Positions 1-6,710 of a DNA stretch of 10,708 bases are shown here, one piece after another. The DNA lies in contig DHWG01000171.1 in assembly GCA_002413075.1 (NCBI GenBank), forward strand, positions 1-10,708, given 5' to 3'. The notes beneath the pieces are model-generated. The model had not been told where the DNA came from and did not search any database. It worked only from the letters and a program-made list of their open reading frames with translations. Source of the stretch: Desulfosporosinus sp. UBA5188 (lineage in GTDB: Bacteria; Bacillota; Desulfitobacteriia; Desulfitobacteriales; Desulfitobacteriaceae). Both the position numbers and the translations under genes were made by a program. Every line of letters begins with the position of its first letter. Within the stretch, counting starts at the first letter, position 1.

Positions 1-55
1 CAGCTAAAACTGGCCCTTTTTTTATAAAATCCACGAGTCAGAAAGCTGGTTTGAT

Positions 56-89
56 CAAGTTGTCTTTCTTCCAAGAGAAACTTGTTTTT
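56..89 (+). terminator. Probable intrinsic terminator of an upstream unit
   Basis: CAAGTT (56-61) pairs with AACTTG (79-84). After a three-base bulge (62-64), TTTCT (65-69) pairs with AGAGA (74-78) with one G-T wobble, leaving a four-base loop. Five T follow at 85-89. The stem is AT-rich and bulged, so this is a weaker call than the hairpin at 160-198. Confidence 0.4.
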
Positions 90-159
90 AGAAGGAAATA
101 CATAAGCACTACGAAAAGAAAGGAATGTATCGCAATCAAGCACCTCTGACTGGCAATGG

Positions 160-198
160 AAGCAAGAGCCAACTGAATCCCGTTGGCTCTTGCTTTTT
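160..198 (+). terminator. Intrinsic terminator upstream of the regulator
   Basis: A perfect 14-bp stem pairs AAGCAAGAGCCAAC (160-173) with GTTGGCTCTTGCTT (182-195) around an eight-base loop. The T-run at 194-198 follows directly. The minus strand has no comparable U-tract, so it acts on rightward transcription from a gene outside the window and insulates the regulator at 326. Confidence 0.85.
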
Positions 199-325
199 AT
201 TAATGAAGAAAAAGCACTTCACTAGCTCTCCTTATACTACCGATTTTCTAAATAGTTGTTATACTCAAGTATGTAACATGCCTATCTAAATCTAAAATTT
301 ATTACAACATTCGCGAGGTGGAATT

Positions 326-1906
326 ATGGATAACCTGAATCTACCCCAAGCAATCACAATTGGCCGCCTCCAAAACGCTTTATCTTGGCAGACTGTTGGC
401 GACATTAACACCTTATCCCAAAGTGTCTCCCTAATGTCCATCCAAACGATTCACTTCACAGGAATAACAACCTTCTCCTTACCTTTTGTCGGTGAAATTA
501 TAACTTTAGCACCTTCCGATAACGGAAATATCTCTCTAACTCTGGTCATTTCTGACCAACAAACCACCTTGAACTTTGCGCCAAAAGACCCTTCACCCTG
601 GCCATCCTATTGTGAAAAGGCCACGGATTGGTTAGAACGAGAATTAGGTCGTATTCTTACGGCGAGCGAGCGCTATTCACAAATGATCGCTAAACACTTG
701 ACCAACGGAGATGGATTTTCATTTTTAAAGAACTTACTGAATATTTTCGGGTGTGATCTCTTCCTTTTGAATAAACAACTCGACGTTCTTGGTTGGGCAG
801 GAGGAAAATCACTTCCAGTGACTCCGATTTCTTTCAAACCCCCAGAAATCCACAGAGCACCACCAAACAATTCCTCACTATCCTCGCAACTATATACTGG
901 GCAATGGACTGAGAAAGGTTACCAAACTATTCCACTGACCTGGTGTCCGCTTTCTGGACCAAAAGGAGTCTTGGGCTTCCTGGGACTGGCGGCAAAGATC
1001 GAGGATATGGGAAGCATTGAACAATTCTATCTACATAAAACTGCGATTTTGATCTTACTAGAACTTGTTAAGACACAGTGCATACAGGAGAGTGAACGCC
1101 AACACCACAGGGACTTTCTCTTTGATTTACTTTACAATAATTTTGACTCCCTTGAAGTTATCATTTCACGGGGTAAATTATGGGGATGGAATTTTGCTCA
1201 CCCTCACTTTGTCGTTGTTGGGGAAATACCCAGTTATGATCCCGATTCAACAGAACGAGAACGTTTCGAACAATTATTTATAGAAATGACAGCGATTTTG
1301 CATAACCGTCACCCTAAAATAATTTGTCTTGAACGTAATGGTCAAATCGTTTTCCTTATTCCGCTCCAGGCTATGCTTCCACCCTCAGAGTGGCACGGCA
1401 AAGCTCTCGAACTTCTTGAACCAATCATGAAACTGACCAAGTCCATCCCCGGCAAACAACCGTTCCAATATGGTCTTGGTAACCTGTATAACTCTGCGCG
1501 CTATTTGCACAGAAGCTTTCAAGAAGCTAGGTCGGCACTCGAATTAGGACAGCTATTTAATAACCCTCAGCGTTTAGTCTCTTTTCAGGACTTGGGTATT
1601 ATGCGGTTATTACATCGCTTAGATCGTCAGGAACTGGAAGACTACCGTTCTGAAGTTCTCGGTCCTCTCCTGAAATTTGACAAAGAGAGCAATCTCGCTC
1701 TGGAAGAAACATTGTTAGTGTATTTCGCCTGCAACACAGACCTGAATGTGGCGGGCGAAAAGCTTTATCTTCATCCGAATACGCTCCGTTACCGTCTCAA
1801 AAAAGCAACAGAGATCTTGGGCCGCGATCTATCTTCTCTGGAGAATCAAGTTAATCTATTTCTCGCGCTTAAGATCGGAAGGTTAAAAACGTTATGGCCG
1901 GACTAA
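326..1906 (+). CDS. PucR/CdaR-family transcriptional regulator
   Basis: 526 aa. The C-terminus (about 457-515) is a clear PucR-type helix-turn-helix: an LEETLLVYFACN helix, then the hallmark LHPNTLRYRL at 482-491. Before it, about 285-410 resembles the degenerate GGDEF-like domain of CdaR/PucR proteins, including GLGNLYNSARYLHRSFQEA at 383-401. Residues about 115-250 look like a GAF-type sensor domain (inference), with FGCDLFLLNKQLDVLGWAGG at its core. The first 60 residues (ITIGRLQNALSWQTV...) may be a diverged PucR N-terminal domain. There are no membrane helices, so it should be a cytoplasmic one-component regulator. The ATG at 326 has GAGGTGG four bases upstream; an upstream in-frame ATG (278) is stopped at once. 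It sits 265 bp ahead of the chaperone-oxidoreductase operon in the same direction but behind its own terminators. It is therefore the likely operon regulator, by position only. Its ligand is unknown. Confidence 0.85.
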   Translation: MDNLNLPQAITIGRLQNALSWQTVGDINTLSQSVSLMSIQTIHFTGITTFSLPFVGEIITLAPSDNGNISLTLVISDQQTTLNFAPKDPSPWPSYCEKATDWLERELGRILTASERYSQMIAKHLTNGDGFSFLKNLLNIFGCDLFLLNKQLDVLGWAGGKSLPVTPISFKPPEIHRAPPNNSSLSSQLYTGQWTEKGYQTIPLTWCPLSGPKGVLGFLGLAAKIEDMGSIEQFYLHKTAILILLELVKTQCIQESERQHHRDFLFDLLYNNFDSLEVIISRGKLWGWNFAHPHFVVVGEIPSYDPDSTERERFEQLFIEMTAILHNRHPKIICLERNGQIVFLIPLQAMLPPSEWHGKALELLEPIMKLTKSIPGKQPFQYGLGNLYNSARYLHRSFQEARSALELGQLFNNPQRLVSFQDLGIMRLLHRLDRQELEDYRSEVLGPLLKFDKESNLALEETLLVYFACNTDLNVAGEKLYLHPNTLRYRLKKATEILGRDLSSLENQVNLFLALKIGRLKTLWPD

Positions 1907-1946
1907 GTCGGATATGCATCGCACATTAAGCCCGGAAATACTCAAT

Positions 1947-1990
1947 ACCTACTAAGGAAAGTTCAAAACTTCCCTTAGTAGGTTTATTTA
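1947..1990 (+). terminator. Terminator 1 after the PucR-type regulator
   Basis: A 17-bp stem pairs 1947-1963 (ACCTACTAAGGAAAGTT) with 1967-1983 (AACTTCCCTTAGTAGGT). There is one A-C mismatch and a very tight loop. The following tract is TTATTT, so the U-run is imperfect. A second hairpin lies about 10 bp downstream. Confidence 0.7.
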
Positions 1991-2000
1991 AGATTCCTGT

Positions 2001-2041
2001 ATGTCCCTTTTCGCCTAGCCGAGAAGGGCATTTGTTTTTTT
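2001..2041 (+). terminator. Terminator 2 after the PucR-type regulator
   Basis: ATGTCCCTTTTCG (2001-2013) pairs with CGAGAAGGGCAT (2020-2031) with one bulged T and one wobble, around a six-base loop. A strong T-rich tract follows (2031-2041, TTTGTTTTTTT). Together with the hairpin at 1947-1990 it should separate regulator transcription from the operon that starts at 2172. Confidence 0.75.
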
Positions 2042-2156
2042 GTACAACTAATTTCATTCTTTTTCATTTTTTCTTCCAAAGGAACAAAACTTCGAAGACC
2101 GAACTATAGACATAAAGCTAATATAAGCATAATTCGCGCTTTGCCCATCTCAAAAG

Positions 2157-2174
2157 AAAGGAGGACTACTTTTG
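2157..2174 (+). promoter_or_regulatory. Ribosome binding site fixing a TTG start for the TorD-like gene
   Basis: AAAGGAGG (2157-2164) is seven bases ahead of TTG at 2172-2174. The next in-frame ATG comes only at codon 42, after conserved helical sequence, so TTG is the supported start. Confidence 0.8.
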
Positions 2175-2819
2175 AAGACATTTTTCGTGGACTGTCCTTC
2201 CCCAGTTCTGAGAATTCATGCAGACCTCCTACTCGCTCTGAGTTTGCTCTTCTCAGAAGGAGGGGAAAAACTCCCTCAAACCTTAGCCCCTCTTATGAGA
2301 TCTTGTACCGCTTTTTCTGACTACTTTAAACTTGAGAAGCTACATCTTGCCAAAGAAACTTTGTCAAACTGCTTGAAAGCGAATCACGATGAGTACCTTC
2401 TTATGGCCTACGAGTATAACCGCCTCTTCGTCGGCCCAACTACTCCTGTCGCGCCCCCCTATGAATCCGTTTATTTGTCCCCCACCCATTTAGTGATGGG
2501 AGAACAAACATTAGCAGTCCGCGAAATCTACAGGCAAGAAAACTTATTGACTGCAGGACAAAGCCCGGAACCTGATGATTTCATCGCAACTGAACTTGAA
2601 TTCGCAGCCTACCTCCTAAGTCGGATCATGGACGCACAATCCGCCAAGAACGATATTCGAATTCAACTCTATAAGACTCTATACCATGAATTTTGGGCGA
2701 AACACCTTAGCCTCTGGTTAGGATTATTTGCCCAGAGGGTAAGCCAGTCAACCAATCAAATTGTCTTCTCCGCCTTAAGTGACGTTCTCGACACACTAAC
2801 AACTGTTAATACCCACTAA
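2172..2819 (+). CDS. TorD/DmsD-family molybdoenzyme chaperone
   Basis: 215 aa, all-helical and cytoplasmic, and the usual size for TorD-family proteins. Family signatures are visible in order: EYNRLFVGP at 81-89, PPYESVYL at 95-102, a REIYRQENLL segment at 117-126, and EPDDFIATELEFAAYLL at 133-149, followed by YHEFWAKHLSLWL at 171-183. Members bind the twin-arginine leader and apo-form of a DMSO-reductase-family catalytic subunit, help cofactor insertion and hold back export until folding is complete. The gene begins with TTG behind a strong Shine-Dalgarno and ends 18 bp before the Tat-leader catalytic gene, so that subunit is its expected client. The second catalytic gene (6711) has no Tat leader and no adjacent chaperone; whether this protein also serves it cannot be read from sequence. 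Confidence 0.9.
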   Translation: MKTFFVDCPSPVLRIHADLLLALSLLFSEGGEKLPQTLAPLMRSCTAFSDYFKLEKLHLAKETLSNCLKANHDEYLLMAYEYNRLFVGPTTPVAPPYESVYLSPTHLVMGEQTLAVREIYRQENLLTAGQSPEPDDFIATELEFAAYLLSRIMDAQSAKNDIRIQLYKTLYHEFWAKHLSLWLGLFAQRVSQSTNQIVFSALSDVLDTLTTVNTH

Positions 2820-2837
2820 ACACGAAGGAGGCCCTTT

Positions 2838-5039
2838 ATGAAACTATCGCGACGAAAATTCCTTGGGGGAGCAGCCGCAACTGTCTCCAGTCTTACCCTA
2901 TTCAACTTTAATCTGTTGACAAACTCCCCTTCTGCCTCTGCAGCAGATCCATCCTCCAAGACTATGAAAACGTTCCGCAATGTCTGTCCCCGTAACTGCT
3001 ACGATACATGCGGAATGATTAGCTATGTACAGGACGGAATTCTCAAAAAAGTTGAAGGGGATCCTAAACATGGCTATACCAACGGAAAACTTTGCCTTAA
3101 AGGGTACACTTATCCCCGCCGAGTCTATAGCCCGGATCGCATCAAATATCCGATGAAGCAATCTCCTCGTGGTTCCGGTAACTGGACCCGCATCAGTTGG
3201 GATGAAGCCATGGATACGATTGCCAAGAAAATTCTAGATTTGAAGAAACGCTACGGATCGACACTGCCTATCTGCTTAGATAAGTACTCCGGTAATTTTG
3301 GTATTGTTCACTATGGCATTGAGGGCACTATGTCCAGCCTCGGCTATACAACCCGTGCAGTAGGCACGCCTTGCTGGCCCGCGGGAATTGATGCCCAAAC
3401 CTATGATTTTGGCACGCTTTACAGCAACGACCCCGAAGACATGGTTAATGCCAAGTATATTATTCTCTGGGGGCAAAATGCCGCTTGGACAGCAATTCAC
3501 AGCATTCCGTTCATTAACAAAGCCCGAGAACGTGGTGCTAAATTAGTGGTAGTTGATCCGATCGTAACGTCGACCGCTTCCAAAGCGGATCTCTATGTCC
3601 AAGTCAACCCCAGTACCGATGGTGCTCTCGCTTTAGGAATGGCGCGCTATATTATTGATAATAATTGGATCGATTGGGAATATGCCCGTGCCAACAGTAT
3701 CGGGTTCGATGAATGGGTGGACTATATCAAAAAATCGATTACCTTAGACTGGGCATCCGAAAAAACAGGTGTGCCTAAAGACATCATCATGCAAATTGCG
3801 CGCGAATACGCGACAGCAAAACCAGCCAGTATGTGGGTAGGTTACGGCATGCAGCGTCACACTAACGGCGGTCAGAATGTACGAATTATCGATGCTCTTG
3901 GAGTCCTGACTGGTAATGTCGGAAAATCTGGTGGGGGCGTTAACTACGGTCACTTAGAAACATGGGGCTTCAACTATAATGCGATGGTCAACGCCGCTCC
4001 CAAGGGGTCTAAAGGGTTTGTTGGCCCGAATGGCAAAGAAGGGGATCGTGCCATCAACATGAATAACTTTGCGCACGATGTTTCCGCCCAAAGCGACCCT
4101 CCAGTAAAAATGCTTTGGCTGGCATGCCGGAATCCCGGTGCTCAAGATCCTGACACTCATGCCATTGAAAAAATGTTTTCCTCTATGGAATTTGTCGTTA
4201 CCGTGGATTCCTTCTTCAACAAAACCGTCGAGATGTCCGATATTGTCTTGCCTGCAACCACCCATTTTGAAGACTGGGATGTCATGGCCGGTTATTGGCA
4301 CTATTGGGTCGGCATTAACCAACGGGCGATTAATCCTCTCTTTGAATCGAAAAGTGATGTTGAAATAGCCATAGAACTTTCTAAAAAAATGAATACCCTG
4401 GAACCTGGTTCTTGTACTTTTCCAACTTCAGGAACACCAGAGGAATGGTTAGCTAAAGAATTCAACCCCGCAATCCACAAAATGCTGGGTATTAACGATT
4501 ATAAAGAACTGATCAATGGACCTCGCAAGGCCAACATGCCTGCCGCCTCCTGGTCTGATGGGAAATTTCGAACCCCTTCTAAGAAGATTGAAATTCACTG
4601 TGAACTCGCCGAGAAGAACGGACTGCCAGCCCTCCCCATCTGGGTCGAAGAGATGAAGACCCCAGAGAAATATCCAATCCGCTTTATGACACCCCATCCA
4701 CAACATGCTATCCACTCCCAGTTTCAAAACTTGGACTGGATGATGACCACAAATCCTGAGCCCAAGGTGGAGATTCACCCTGTTCTAGCTGCTAAATACG
4801 GTATCGCTGAAGGAGATAAGGTTAAGATCTACAATGACCTTGGTTCCGTCACCGTCAAAGCCCATTTAACTCGAACAACCTCCCCCAATGTCATCGTCTC
4901 TTACGAGACCTGGTATAAAAACTCTATCTTCAATGTTAATTACACCTTGAAAGCTATCCCCAGTGACATGGGAAAGCAAGCGACTGGCAACGATGGGTTA
5001 GCCTTTCATGATAATTTCGTAATGATTGAAAAAGCATAA
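2838..5039 (+). CDS. Tat-exported Mo-bisMGD oxidoreductase, DmsA-like catalytic subunit
   Basis: 733 aa DMSO-reductase-superfamily catalytic subunit. The N-terminus is a twin-arginine leader (SRRKFLG at 4-10, hydrophobic stretch, AxA site near 33-35), so the enzyme works outside the cytoplasmic membrane. A [4Fe-4S] motif CX3CX3CX27C follows (C50, C54, C58, C86), with the electron-path lysine K88 in LCLKG. The spacing is DmsA-like rather than the CX2CX3C of formate dehydrogenase or Nap. The segment TPCWPAGIDAQTYDFG places C179 where E. coli DmsA, as I recall it, has its serine Mo ligand. The molybdopterin-binding C-terminal domain (about 620-733) is complete. The ATG follows AAGGAGG by six bases. 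It lies between the chaperone and the ferredoxin subunit, as expected for a DmsABC-type reductase. The true acceptor (sulfoxide, N-oxide, sulfur or other oxyanion) is unknown, and tungsten instead of molybdenum cannot be excluded. A dmsA symbol would overstate the evidence. Confidence 0.88.
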   Translation: MKLSRRKFLGGAAATVSSLTLFNFNLLTNSPSASAADPSSKTMKTFRNVCPRNCYDTCGMISYVQDGILKKVEGDPKHGYTNGKLCLKGYTYPRRVYSPDRIKYPMKQSPRGSGNWTRISWDEAMDTIAKKILDLKKRYGSTLPICLDKYSGNFGIVHYGIEGTMSSLGYTTRAVGTPCWPAGIDAQTYDFGTLYSNDPEDMVNAKYIILWGQNAAWTAIHSIPFINKARERGAKLVVVDPIVTSTASKADLYVQVNPSTDGALALGMARYIIDNNWIDWEYARANSIGFDEWVDYIKKSITLDWASEKTGVPKDIIMQIAREYATAKPASMWVGYGMQRHTNGGQNVRIIDALGVLTGNVGKSGGGVNYGHLETWGFNYNAMVNAAPKGSKGFVGPNGKEGDRAINMNNFAHDVSAQSDPPVKMLWLACRNPGAQDPDTHAIEKMFSSMEFVVTVDSFFNKTVEMSDIVLPATTHFEDWDVMAGYWHYWVGINQRAINPLFESKSDVEIAIELSKKMNTLEPGSCTFPTSGTPEEWLAKEFNPAIHKMLGINDYKELINGPRKANMPAASWSDGKFRTPSKKIEIHCELAEKNGLPALPIWVEEMKTPEKYPIRFMTPHPQHAIHSQFQNLDWMMTTNPEPKVEIHPVLAAKYGIAEGDKVKIYNDLGSVTVKAHLTRTTSPNVIVSYETWYKNSIFNVNYTLKAIPSDMGKQATGNDGLAFHDNFVMIEKA

Positions 5040-5054
5040 GGAGGAATCCCTTTG
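5038..5054 (+). promoter_or_regulatory. Ribosome binding site overlapping the catalytic-gene stop and fixing a TTG start
   Basis: AAGGAGG (5038-5044) begins inside the TAA stop of the catalytic gene and lies seven bases before TTG at 5052-5054. This fixes the start of the ferredoxin subunit and suggests translational coupling. The resulting N-terminus, MSKQLGFL, lines up with MVKQLGFL of the paralogue at 8820. Confidence 0.8.
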
Positions 5055-5618
5055 AGTAAACAGCTTGGCTTTTTACACAACTCAGAGAAATGTGTGGGCT
5101 GTCGGGGGTGTGAAATGGCCTGCAAAAATGAGTATCAAATTGACGCTATTCCCCAGTGGCGTAAAGTTTTCCAACTCCATGAAGATGATTTCTCTCTTCC
5201 AACCCGCATGTTTTTTTCGATGGCCTGTAACCACTGCGCTCAGCCGGAATGTCTACGTGTTTGCCCAGTAGTGGCCTACACCAAACGCGACGATGGTATT
5301 GTGGTCCATGATCCTAATCGCTGCATTGGCTGTCGCTTATGTACCATGGCCTGCCCATATGATCGACCCCAATTTAACCCCGCTAAAAAGAAGGTCGAGA
5401 AATGCAATTTGTGTTATCAGAGGATTGACAACGGGGAAAAACCAGCTTGTGTTGCCGCCTGCATTCCAGGTGCCTTAGAACTTGTCGAAATCAATCCTAG
5501 TCTCGACCAAAAAACCGGTATACTCAAGACCTTACCCGGGCTACCCAGCCCTAAAATTACAACGCCGTCGATTCGCTTCATCGGGCCAAAACAGGGCCAA
5601 CAAATTAGGAGGGATTAA
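5052..5618 (+). CDS. DmsB-like ferredoxin subunit with four [4Fe-4S] clusters
   Basis: 188 aa. Sixteen cysteines fall into four cluster groups: C14/C17/C20/C24, C59/C62/C67/C71, C91/C94/C97/C101 and C118/C121/C133/C137. The CNHCAQPECLRVCP motif (59-72) is typical of DmsB/NrfC/PhsB electron-transfer subunits. The protein has no leader of its own and should be exported bound to the Tat-tagged catalytic subunit. Its role is the wire between the membrane anchor and the catalytic subunit's own cluster. It starts at a TTG 12 bp after the catalytic stop and ends three bases before the anchor gene, so the three genes are almost certainly co-translated. It is closely related to the ferredoxin subunit at 8820-9380, with all 16 cysteines at identical residue numbers. 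Confidence 0.92.
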   Translation: MSKQLGFLHNSEKCVGCRGCEMACKNEYQIDAIPQWRKVFQLHEDDFSLPTRMFFSMACNHCAQPECLRVCPVVAYTKRDDGIVVHDPNRCIGCRLCTMACPYDRPQFNPAKKKVEKCNLCYQRIDNGEKPACVAACIPGALELVEINPSLDQKTGILKTLPGLPSPKITTPSIRFIGPKQGQQIRRD

Positions 5619-5621
5619 GAT

Positions 5622-6527
5622 ATGGGAGACTGGGAATGGCCTTTAATACTTTTTACCGTTCTTGGGCAAGTCGCGATCGGGATAATCCTTATGCTTTGGT
5701 TGCTCGACCGTGGCCGTGATCGGCTTGATACTAGATTGTTCAAACAAGGTGTCCTTGTTTCTGGGGCCCTATTAGCACTTGCTCTATTGGCTTCACTATT
5801 TCATCTGGGGCATCCAGAAGCGGCCTACCGAGCCTTAGCTCATCTTAGTTCCTCTTGGTTAAGTCGAGAGATTCTCTTTTTCATTCTCACGTTCCTAGCC
5901 TGGATCTACCTTTTTTGGCAGTCGAGACACCTTATAATTAACCGTTCTCTTGGATCAGGTGTCACACCCATCACGGCTGCTGAGATTGCAGCTGGGAGAC
6001 AACAATCTGCTAACCATTCTCTCGGATTAGGTATCACTTCTATACTAGGTCTGTTAGGTATTGCCAGCAGCGCTATGATTTACGTTCTTCCCCGTGTTCC
6101 TGCTTGGAATAATGTTGGACCCGTTCTTTTCTTCCTCATCACCACTGGACTACTGGGCGCCCTGGTAACTTTGGTATTAGGGGGGAAATCGCTTCAAGCT
6201 ACTCAAAAGAAGCTTCTTCTTCAATGCTCACTCGGGTGCACGATCATCGGCCTACTTCTCTTCGTTATTTATGGTTCGATGCTGAGTGGAAGCATGGAAG
6301 GAGCAGACTCCTTAAACTTCCTTTTGCACAGCCCTCTATTTTGGGTCCGTGCTCTTCTTGGTTGGTTTGCCCCGCTCTTTCTACTAGTTAGCATTCTTAA
6401 AAACCCTCAAGTCGACAAAGCGAAGCTTATCTTAACCGTTACTCTATTGGCAGGTTTAGGAGAAGTCTTAGGTCGAGCACTATTTTATCTTAGTGCAACA
6501 GGAATTCAGATTACTGCTTTGTTTTAA
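5622..6527 (+). CDS. DmsC-like membrane anchor subunit
   Basis: 301 aa, strongly hydrophobic, with eight predicted transmembrane segments at roughly 6-28, 42-62, 82-101, 133-156, 164-187, 199-220, 235-257 and 267-291. DmsC-family signatures include WPLILFTVLGQVAIG near the start, FHLGHPEAAYRAL (60-72), SSWLSREI (77-84) and GEVLGRALFYLSATG (280-294). In E. coli DmsC a histidine at the HLG position affects menaquinol oxidation, and H61 is the likely counterpart (family knowledge, not tested here). The protein would anchor the exported catalytic and ferredoxin subunits and deliver electrons from menaquinol. AGGAGGG (5607-5613) overlaps the end of the ferredoxin gene and is eight bases from the ATG. 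It is the last gene of the operon and is followed by a hairpin. The family is DmsC rather than the NrfD/PsrC type, judging by these motifs. Confidence 0.9.
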   Translation: MGDWEWPLILFTVLGQVAIGIILMLWLLDRGRDRLDTRLFKQGVLVSGALLALALLASLFHLGHPEAAYRALAHLSSSWLSREILFFILTFLAWIYLFWQSRHLIINRSLGSGVTPITAAEIAAGRQQSANHSLGLGITSILGLLGIASSAMIYVLPRVPAWNNVGPVLFFLITTGLLGALVTLVLGGKSLQATQKKLLLQCSLGCTIIGLLLFVIYGSMLSGSMEGADSLNFLLHSPLFWVRALLGWFAPLFLLVSILKNPQVDKAKLILTVTLLAGLGEVLGRALFYLSATGIQITALF

Positions 6528-6545
6528 ATGAGATTCATCGCTTTA

Positions 6546-6602
6546 TAAAAAAGCCCTGAAAGTTTGCAAGATTATTTGCGAACTTCCAGGGCTCTTCATT
6601 TT
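6546..6602. terminator. Terminator hairpin between the two oxidoreductase modules
   Basis: A 17-bp stem pairs 6552-6568 (AGCCCTGAAAGTTTGCA) with 6577-6593 (TGCGAACTTCCAGGGCT), with one mismatch and one wobble, around an eight-base loop. On the plus strand the following tract is interrupted (CTTCATTTTA). On the minus strand a clean six-U run follows (complement of 6546-6551). It plausibly ends the four-gene operon, but some read-through into the second module is conceivable. Confidence 0.7.
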
Positions 6603-6710
6603 ATGATGAATAATCTTGAATCTTGATTTTTTCACTCATACTTAAAGGTTTTTCAGTAAACCCTAACGAATAATTCTCAAATAGACATGCACGGATGGGA
6701 ATGTTAATAT

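Larger units (their letters stand above)
1..325. other. Intergenic region upstream of the PucR-type regulator
   Basis: I see no credible gene here. The left edge has CTGGCCC followed by seven T at about 10-22, which could be the right half of a terminator whose left half lies outside the window. Two further hairpins with U-tracts follow (56-89 and 160-198). The only small ORF (ATG at 125, ending at 289) runs straight through the second hairpin and resembles nothing, so it is not called. Two TATACT hexamers (233-238 and 260-265) could be -10 elements for the downstream regulator, but neither has a good -35 at 16-18 bp. No promoter is therefore assigned. Confidence 0.6.

Noticed and set aside
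51..58. TTGATCAA resembling an FNR/CRP half-site pair
   Set aside because: FNR-type sites need a four-base gap between TTGAT and ATCAA. This is just an eight-base palindrome, far from any start.
125..289. Small ORF starting at ATG 125 behind an AGG-like sequence
   Set aside because: It reads through the 14-bp terminator stem at 160-195, has low-complexity, unrecognisable content and no conserved motif. The region is better explained as an intergenic terminator.
2090..2097. CTTCGAAG palindrome upstream of the chaperone gene as an operator
   Set aside because: A single eight-base palindrome with no second copy before 326 or 6711 is expected by chance.
2107..2133. TAGACA ... CATAAT as a promoter for the chaperone-oxidoreductase operon
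   Set aside because: Each hexamer matches five of six consensus bases, but the spacer is only 15 bp. Other TATAAG/TAATAT options nearby lack a -35, so there is not enough to call it.
2991..3007. 17-base identity between the two catalytic genes (also at 6738-6754)
   Set aside because: It falls exactly on the codons of the conserved RNCYDTC cluster motif. Common ancestry and protein constraint explain it without a special repeat.
3954..4322. 122-codon minus-strand frame inside the first catalytic gene
   Set aside because: It lies entirely within conserved molybdopterin oxidoreductase sequence, with no ribosome binding site or recognisable domain.
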